From Udeniomyces pyricola (taxonomy: Eukaryota > Basidiomycota > Tremellomycetes > Cystofilobasidiales > Mrakiaceae), in assembly GCA_039545295.1 (NCBI GenBank), contig BCIK01000030.1, positions 186,001-250,000 of the forward strand: a stretch of DNA of 64,000 bases, in the 5' to 3' direction. Both the position numbers and the translations under genes were made by a program. Shown in pieces: positions 58,636 through 64,000 of the stretch; the first letter of the stretch is position 1, and each line of letters starts with the position of its first letter. The notes beneath the pieces are model-generated. The model saw only the letters and a list, made by a program, of their open reading frames with translations, was not told the DNA's origin and ran no database searches.

Positions 58636-59571
58636 CTATTCGATGGCGCTGTCGTTCTCGTCAGCGTCTTCAATATCATCGTCAAGATCGCGTAACTGAT
58701 CTTCGGGATCTCCTCCATCCATCGTGTCGTCCTGCCTATGTCTTGCTACATGGTGGTGACCACCTCCGCCTTGCGGAAGCGTGTGGTTGGGGTGCTGATG
58801 AAGGTCTTCTGCATTTGCTGGGGGCGAAGGGGATGGCGTTCTCGATTGCTATGATGACATCACACCATATGAACAATGAAGCCTTGGTTGTCAACAATCG
58901 AGCAGGGCGAGCAAGATGAGCGAGTAAACCGATAGGGTGAGCTTACAATGGCATCGAGCTCGTCCTGCGTCTTGGAGGCTCCAAACGGAACTAGGAAAGA
59001 GTTGCCAAAGTCACGGACGGCTTGGTTCTGCACATGTATAGAAATCAACCAAATGTATTCAGCTTGGCAACTAAATTTCTGATTGGTTCGAAAGAGATCA
59101 TCGTGAAATAACTACCTTGAGGTCCAGGTCGAGCTCTTCTTCACTCAGATCGAGTTCCTCCCTCGCGAGATCCATTCCAAGAGGCAAGCGACCCTCCAAT
59201 GCCCGCTCAACTCCACTGTTGCCTGTGCGATGATAACCTCCACCTGATCCGCTGCCCAAATTTCTTGATCGGATTAGATTGGACCTTTCACCACTGTCGC
59301 CGCCGGCTGAAGTCGGGAGTCCGCCCGCGGCTCGTCTTCGGTGAGCGGCAGCAGCCGCATGTCGTGTCTCGTTGTCGGTTTGACGGACTCGAGGATGTGG
59401 GCCTCGTGGAAGACGCGAAACGTACGGATGGGATGATGAGGATGGCGAAGACGCGTAAGTCTGAGAGGAGGCGTTGGTCGGAGGTAAGGCAAAAGAAAAG
59501 GCAATGGAGGGGGGGTTGAGAGAGGGGAAAGAGACCAGTGGGGGTATCAAAGTCGAGGAAAAGGCCGACAT
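58636..59571 (-). CDS. probable APC/C subunit APC15 (MND2-like)
   Basis: APC15/Mnd2 is a small acidic subunit that governs Cdc20 turnover and the checkpoint state of the anaphase-promoting complex. Exons: 59116-59571, 58947-59027, 58636-58848, all in phase 0; 249 residues. The N-terminal half is Ser/Pro- and Arg-rich and ends with REELDLSEEELDLDLK. Exon 2 encodes NQAVRDFGNSFLVPFGASKT, resembling the family's short conserved block (R-FG-SWL-P-G-SKT). The C terminus, EDQLRDLDDDIEDADENDS, matches the acidic DLDxxIPDAD-type end, although the Pro is replaced by Glu. Low overall complexity makes homology weak, so this call rests on two short motifs and their order. It could also be an unrelated disordered protein. 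Confidence 0.5.
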
Positions 59572-60150
59572 GCTGGGAGTGGTGCGTGATCTGAACAAGT
59601 GTAAGGGTTTCTTGGGATAAATGAACGCCGTCGATGACTGTAGCGTTGTTGGTGAGGCGTTGTGTTGGTTGATGCTGTTTGAAGATGACAATGCTGATCA
59701 ATATGTACATACGTGACACGTGAGCCTTCCGAACATGACTGATTTTCCGTGTCTAATCAGTACATCATATATTTATTGTGCGATATATATACATATGTAG
59801 CGGATCATATTGATAACCTTTCAAGATGCGACCGTTGATGTCAGCCAGCATCAGCCAGTTGCATTCAGCTGATTGAAGATGCATATACGCACACTATCTA
59901 GAGCAGGAAGAAATCTCTGCCAAAAATTGCTGTGTATGAGCTCCGCTCTCATCATGGGAATCGGCTTCGCTTGACGCCGAGCGCGGAGACTGGCCGAGGT
60001 ACAGTAAGACACACTTGTGATTCATGCTGGCTGATCATCGACGTCGTCGTCCTCCATTCCCTTCACCTTGCCCTATCGTTTCCTCAACCTCGCTCTCCCT
60101 TCCCCTCCCTTGGGCTTCAGCCTGCATCCAAATCACGACCAACCTTCAAC
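59572..60150. promoter_or_regulatory. divergent intergenic region upstream of the hydrolase
   Basis: About 580 bases between divergent genes. An AT-rich block with ATATAT/ACATATG (59764-59800) lies centrally; the last 130 bases before the hydrolase ATG are C/T-rich, like a 5' leader. An ORF frame upstream of 59571 on the minus strand has no ATG. Confidence 0.45.
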
Positions 60151-63100
60151 ATGGGTCTTTCTCCTCTAGAGATCCTCGGTCAAGGGTCGCCTGTTGTATT
60201 CAAGACGCTCTTGAGACGTGCGGTTCCTTCTACTTTGTCCTCGTTCGGGCCTGCCCCGGTCCCCTTGTCGTCGTCCATCTCCGGCTGATGAAGTCCCTTG
60301 ATTTTCATGCTTTTTACACTTTTCTGGCGTCACCCCTAACCTTCTCATGCAGACTATTTCAATCGTTCTAAAAGTACTCAGGATTCTAAGGCTAGAGAGG
60401 AACTTCTCTTTGATGAGGCATTCAATGTGAGCAGCTGCTCAAGAGCGGACGTTGACCTCCCGAGCTAGCCCCTCTCTTTGCTTGGTTTATACTTGACGCG
60501 CTTACTGACTTGTCGTCGTGGGTTCCGACGCGTCATGTCACAGGTCATGAAGAGTATGATGGAAATCTTCACCAAAAACACCGTCGAAGGTGTGTATCTG
60601 CGCGCATGCCGCCTCGCCTTTGCGCTGAATAGAAAACAATTACTGACTGATCACTGCTGCGTCATCCTTTTGTAATGGCCTTGCTTCCTCTGTCATCGCT
60701 TGTCAGACCTGCAACGATTCTCCAACTCGCATCTCCCATCCCCACCGACGGTGCTGGTTCTCCCTATGCTTATACCTCTATCGTCTTGCCATGAAGCAGC
60801 TGGATATCTCATCAAGGCGTTGGGCGGACCGGATCAAGCCCGCAAGATTGTTGGCGGAAGCGAGTGGTGGCAAGTCCGAGGACTCCGTGGGATCGAAAGC
60901 GAATGGATCGGAGAGAAACGACAGTGGAAGGACGAAGAGAAGAAGGCCAAAAATGACAGCAAGAAGCATCATACCGCCCACCATGCTGAGGCCAAGGAGG
61001 ACAAAAGAGAGGAGATGACCGAAGAAGAGAAGGAACGAGCATACAAGAATGAAGGGCTTGATGGCATGCGTTGCATGCTATACATTCACGGGGTCAGTCA
61101 GTCGTATTTTTTCATATGTTTCATAAGGTGTCGCTAACGAGATTATGTTCGTTGATCATTTATGTCTCAGGGTGCTTACTATTGTGAGTATGCTTTGGGC
61201 TATGTGATTCCCATCACGCACGTCTCCGCTCACGCTTCAATCATTTCACTGACACTCCGGTCTGATGATTTGCTTGGTCTAGGGGGATCTATCAACACCC
61301 ATAGGTATATGATTTGGCGATATGCCCGCAAGATGAAGGGACGTGTCTTCGCGGTCAACTACGTGAGCACCGTTCGCTTTCGTCAACGCTTTACGTTTAG
61401 TCGCAAGACTTCGGCCTAATCCTGCATCAGCACTGATGAGCGCTCCAACGTGTGACCGGCTGCACATTCTCTCTGTCTACAGCGAAAATCTCCTCAGTAC
61501 CCTTTCCCTTGCGCTTTGCAGGATTGTCTCGCTGCGTGTCAGTCATAGCCTGACGGTGTTCGACGATGCTTGCGACGTGTCGGCTGACTCATACTCGACA
61601 ATGACATCTGCTCTTTACAGACCTTTACCTCATCAGGCCGCCTCCAGACGCCAAACATCTTCCCATCTCTCCTTCACAAATCGTCCTTGCCGGTGACTCA
61701 GCTGGCGGAGGCCTTGTTCTTGCCCTGCTCCAGGTCCTCCGAGACGTTTCCCTCCCCATGCCCTCCGGCGCTATCGCCATCTCACCCTGGTCCGATCTCA
61801 CGCACTGCTTTCCATCGACAATGGAAAATTTTGCCACCGACGTCATGCCTCCATACGGGTTTATTCACAAACCCTCAACGCTCTGGCCCCCGCCGACGGC
61901 TGAATTGAGCGAAGAAGTACAGGGCGTGCTGAGAAGAAAGGTCCGGGAGATTGAGGAGCGAGTTCGGAGTGGCCGAGGAAATGGCGCTTCGGAATTTGAG
62001 GGTATTGCTGGTGACTCTAAAACAGATACTGGCAACCCATCCACCACCACGCGAGGCGACACTCCTTTGACCGTCAACACATCCCACTCACACGACCGTC
62101 ACGTTGCGTCAGACTCGACGACACACAAGGGAGATCATCTGCCCTCAGATCTGAACCTGGGCTCAAACCACAACACACCTCTTTCCTCCCACGACGCTGA
62201 TTCTGCCTCAAAGCATCTTCACCCTCGTACCTCTGGAGGCGACTCCGAGGCGGACCAGAAGCCACCGGCCACAACTCAAGAAGGCAAAGTCCACCAAAGC
62301 ATGTGCGATCCCACCGATGGAAAGGACATGGAAATGGAGATCGATGGGCAAAAAGTCGTCATCGTGAGTTGCTTCGTCACTTGGCCGTTGGCAGCCTAGT
62401 TGTCAGCAAACGCAATCGCCTACTCTCCGCCTGGAAAGATTGATTGATTGGAGTTTTATTGCTCATCCCCTCAAATCTACCAGCGGGGCCAAATTCAACT
62501 CTATGCGACCAACGCTCAGCTGCCACACCCTTACGTCTCCCCAGCGTTTGGCTACCTTGGAGGCCTTTGCCCGCTTCTCGTCATTGCCAGTGACAAGGAG
62601 CTGCTGCGAGATGAGATCATCTATGTCGCTCACAAAGCGTACGTGGCAACACTGCAAAGTTTGATCTGCCTGAACCGGTTGTAGGTGTTGATTTCAATTT
62701 CTTCGTTCTCCAGTGCTTATCCCGAACGTTTCCCTGTTCCCGAACACGTGCGGAAGATGATGCCACAATTGAATGGAATGGAGGCCCGCTACCCGCCCAC
62801 CAAAGTTCATCTTCAAGTCTACGATGAGGTCTGCCACGTAGTAAGTTGTCATCTATCGCCCCTGATCATCTCATACCGCAGGCAATTTGCTGATCTTGAT
62901 GCTCTTTTCAGCTACCTCTATACTCAATGACAACTCCGTAAGCTTTGGTTTCGATGGATTCCGGACCTCCAGGGAATTCGCTGTGGTCATTGCTGACGGA
63001 CCTTCCTATCATACTTCAGGGCAAAGTACTGCTTCCGAGCTATCGCTTCGTTCGCCAAATACGTTACCTCCGTGCCTCCCTCGATCGTCGATTCTACCTC

Positions 63101-64000
63101 ATCAACTCGAGCTGCATCTCCTGCGCCTCTCGACTACCCTCCTTCACCCGCACCCTCAGTTGGAGCGTCGTCGTCCTACTTTAACTCCCCCAGCCCGTCT
63201 GGAACCTCTTCGCCAGTCTTTCAAGCTTCTGGAAACTCTCTTCATCCAGGTACTCCCCCAGGTAGCCAGATGCTGCCGGATGCCAGATTCGTCGCGAGTC
63301 CCAAGTCGACGCTTGATACATCCACTCGTCAACAGACCTCAGCCTCGGGTGATAGATCGCCATCCCATCCTGTACCTCAATCGCATGGACATTCGAGCTC
63401 GGATCGACAGGAAAGTGTGGATGTCGCTGGACCAAGGTTTGATAACGGGTGGGCAGCTGGGGACGGACCCGAGACGGCCGGGCATCCAGCCGTATACAAT
63501 CCGCCTGGTCTCAACGTGAGTGTACAAATTTTTCCGATCATTTTTGGAATGCCTTCTGCACGTCCGACGCTGAAGGCTTGACTCGTCCTGTTTCGTGTGA
63601 CTCATCTACAACTCAGGGCGGCATGATCCGAGAGCGTGTATCGACGCGGGGACTGCGCAGGCCACTAGAAGACGAAAGCGAGCTGCCAGCGTTGCATGTT
63701 CCCCAGGAAGAACTCGGCATGATCAAGGAGTTGCCAGCCAAGCGTTACCTGACGGGACAGGGCCTCTGGGACAAGAAATACGCGTTTGTCACATCTTCTC
63801 CTCCCTCCTTGACCGTCGCCCAACAGGGTAGAAGTTGAGTCCTTAAGCTTATGCGCCTGTGTAATTATCTTCTACATCTGATCGGCTGTACCAGTAAGAC
63901 TGCCAAGACGGTCGAAGCTCATCGACGCAAGAACCTTGCCCGCGCCCAAAAGGACGGGACTAAGATCATCCAAACATGGACGGAACGACTTCACCGAAGG
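60151..64000 (+). CDS. alpha/beta hydrolase of the hormone-sensitive-lipase type, 3' end missing
   Basis: Predicted esterase/lipase. Phase-consistent exons: 60353-60426, 60544-60589, 60707-61092, 61171-61183 (13 nt), 61283-61362, 61484-61538, 61621-62363, 62484-62638, 62714-62840, 62912-62937, 63020-63515, 63617-63783, 63895 to the edge. The first exon (ATG 60151) is not resolved. Catalytic features: oxyanion motif in MLYIHGGAYYWGSINTHRYM, RKSPQYPFPCALQDCLAAYL, nucleophile Ser in IVLAGDSAGGGLVLALLQVL, ISPWSDLTHCFPS, and later YLGGLCPLLVIASDKELLRD carrying the probable Asp. DEVCHVLPLYSMTTPAKYC supplies the probable His. A hydrophilic block of about 120 residues follows the SPWSDLTH region, and a Ser/Pro-rich tail ends with MIRERVSTRGLRRPLEDESE and a basic coiled segment at the window edge. 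Confidence 0.9.

Overview
This window is nuclear DNA from a basidiomycete fungus. The genes are intron-dense (about 100 splice junctions can be placed with consistent reading phase), include typical fungal single-copy genes (chorismate synthase, HOS2-type deacetylase, PER1, IPK1, MPE1, p24 cargo receptor) and use short 5' splice sites of the form GTNNGT. Many introns are 100-360 nt and carry C- or G-homopolymers, several next to N characters. A yeast-like basidiomycete, perhaps Pucciniomycotina, is my guess; the class cannot be fixed from the window alone.

Layout, left: the 5' end of an MPE1/RBBP6 gene runs off the left edge and is divergent from an alpha-type p24 gene (1338-3395). Next come a Swi5-partner SFR1/MEI5-like gene (about 4660-6385) and an unidentified multi-exon gene that may be its 5' part (6386-8445), divergent from IPK1 (8767-11041). 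A ZIP3/RNF212-like RING gene (11436-13467) follows. Then there is a gene-poor stretch holding a U6 snRNA gene (14972-15092, minus) and a truncated tandem copy of its 3' half, and after it an unidentified gene (16868-18939).

Middle: a nuclear FKBP (19897-22360) shares a G-poor repetitive promoter with the ARP2/3 subunit ARPC4 (22706-24474). Further right are an F-box/WD40 gene (25018-28530), a serine-rich coiled-coil gene (28690-about 30045), an aldo-keto reductase (30404-32393), PER1 (32860-34502), a HOS2-type histone deacetylase (34799-37110), a cysteine-rich GPI-type surface protein (38046-39247), signal peptidase subunit SPC1 (40267-41090, with a sequence gap in an intron), chorismate synthase ARO2 (41348-44269) and a bestrophin-family channel (44644-47719).

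Right: a 613-residue disordered protein (48412-50354), a small protein with two PPxY motifs (52647-53082), kinetochore NDC80 (54618-57952), a likely APC15/MND2 subunit (58636-59571) and an HSL-type alpha/beta hydrolase that leaves the right edge (60151-64000). There is no operon-like logic. Several genes do concern chromosome behaviour (SFR1, ZIP3-like, NDC80, APC15, HOS2) and secretory-pathway proteins (p24, PER1, SPC1, GPI protein). I found no transposon, CRISPR array, tRNA or rRNA that I could support. The most unusual signals are the U6 tandem remnant, the recurrent GTTCGT splice donors, the density of microexons and the long C/G homopolymers.
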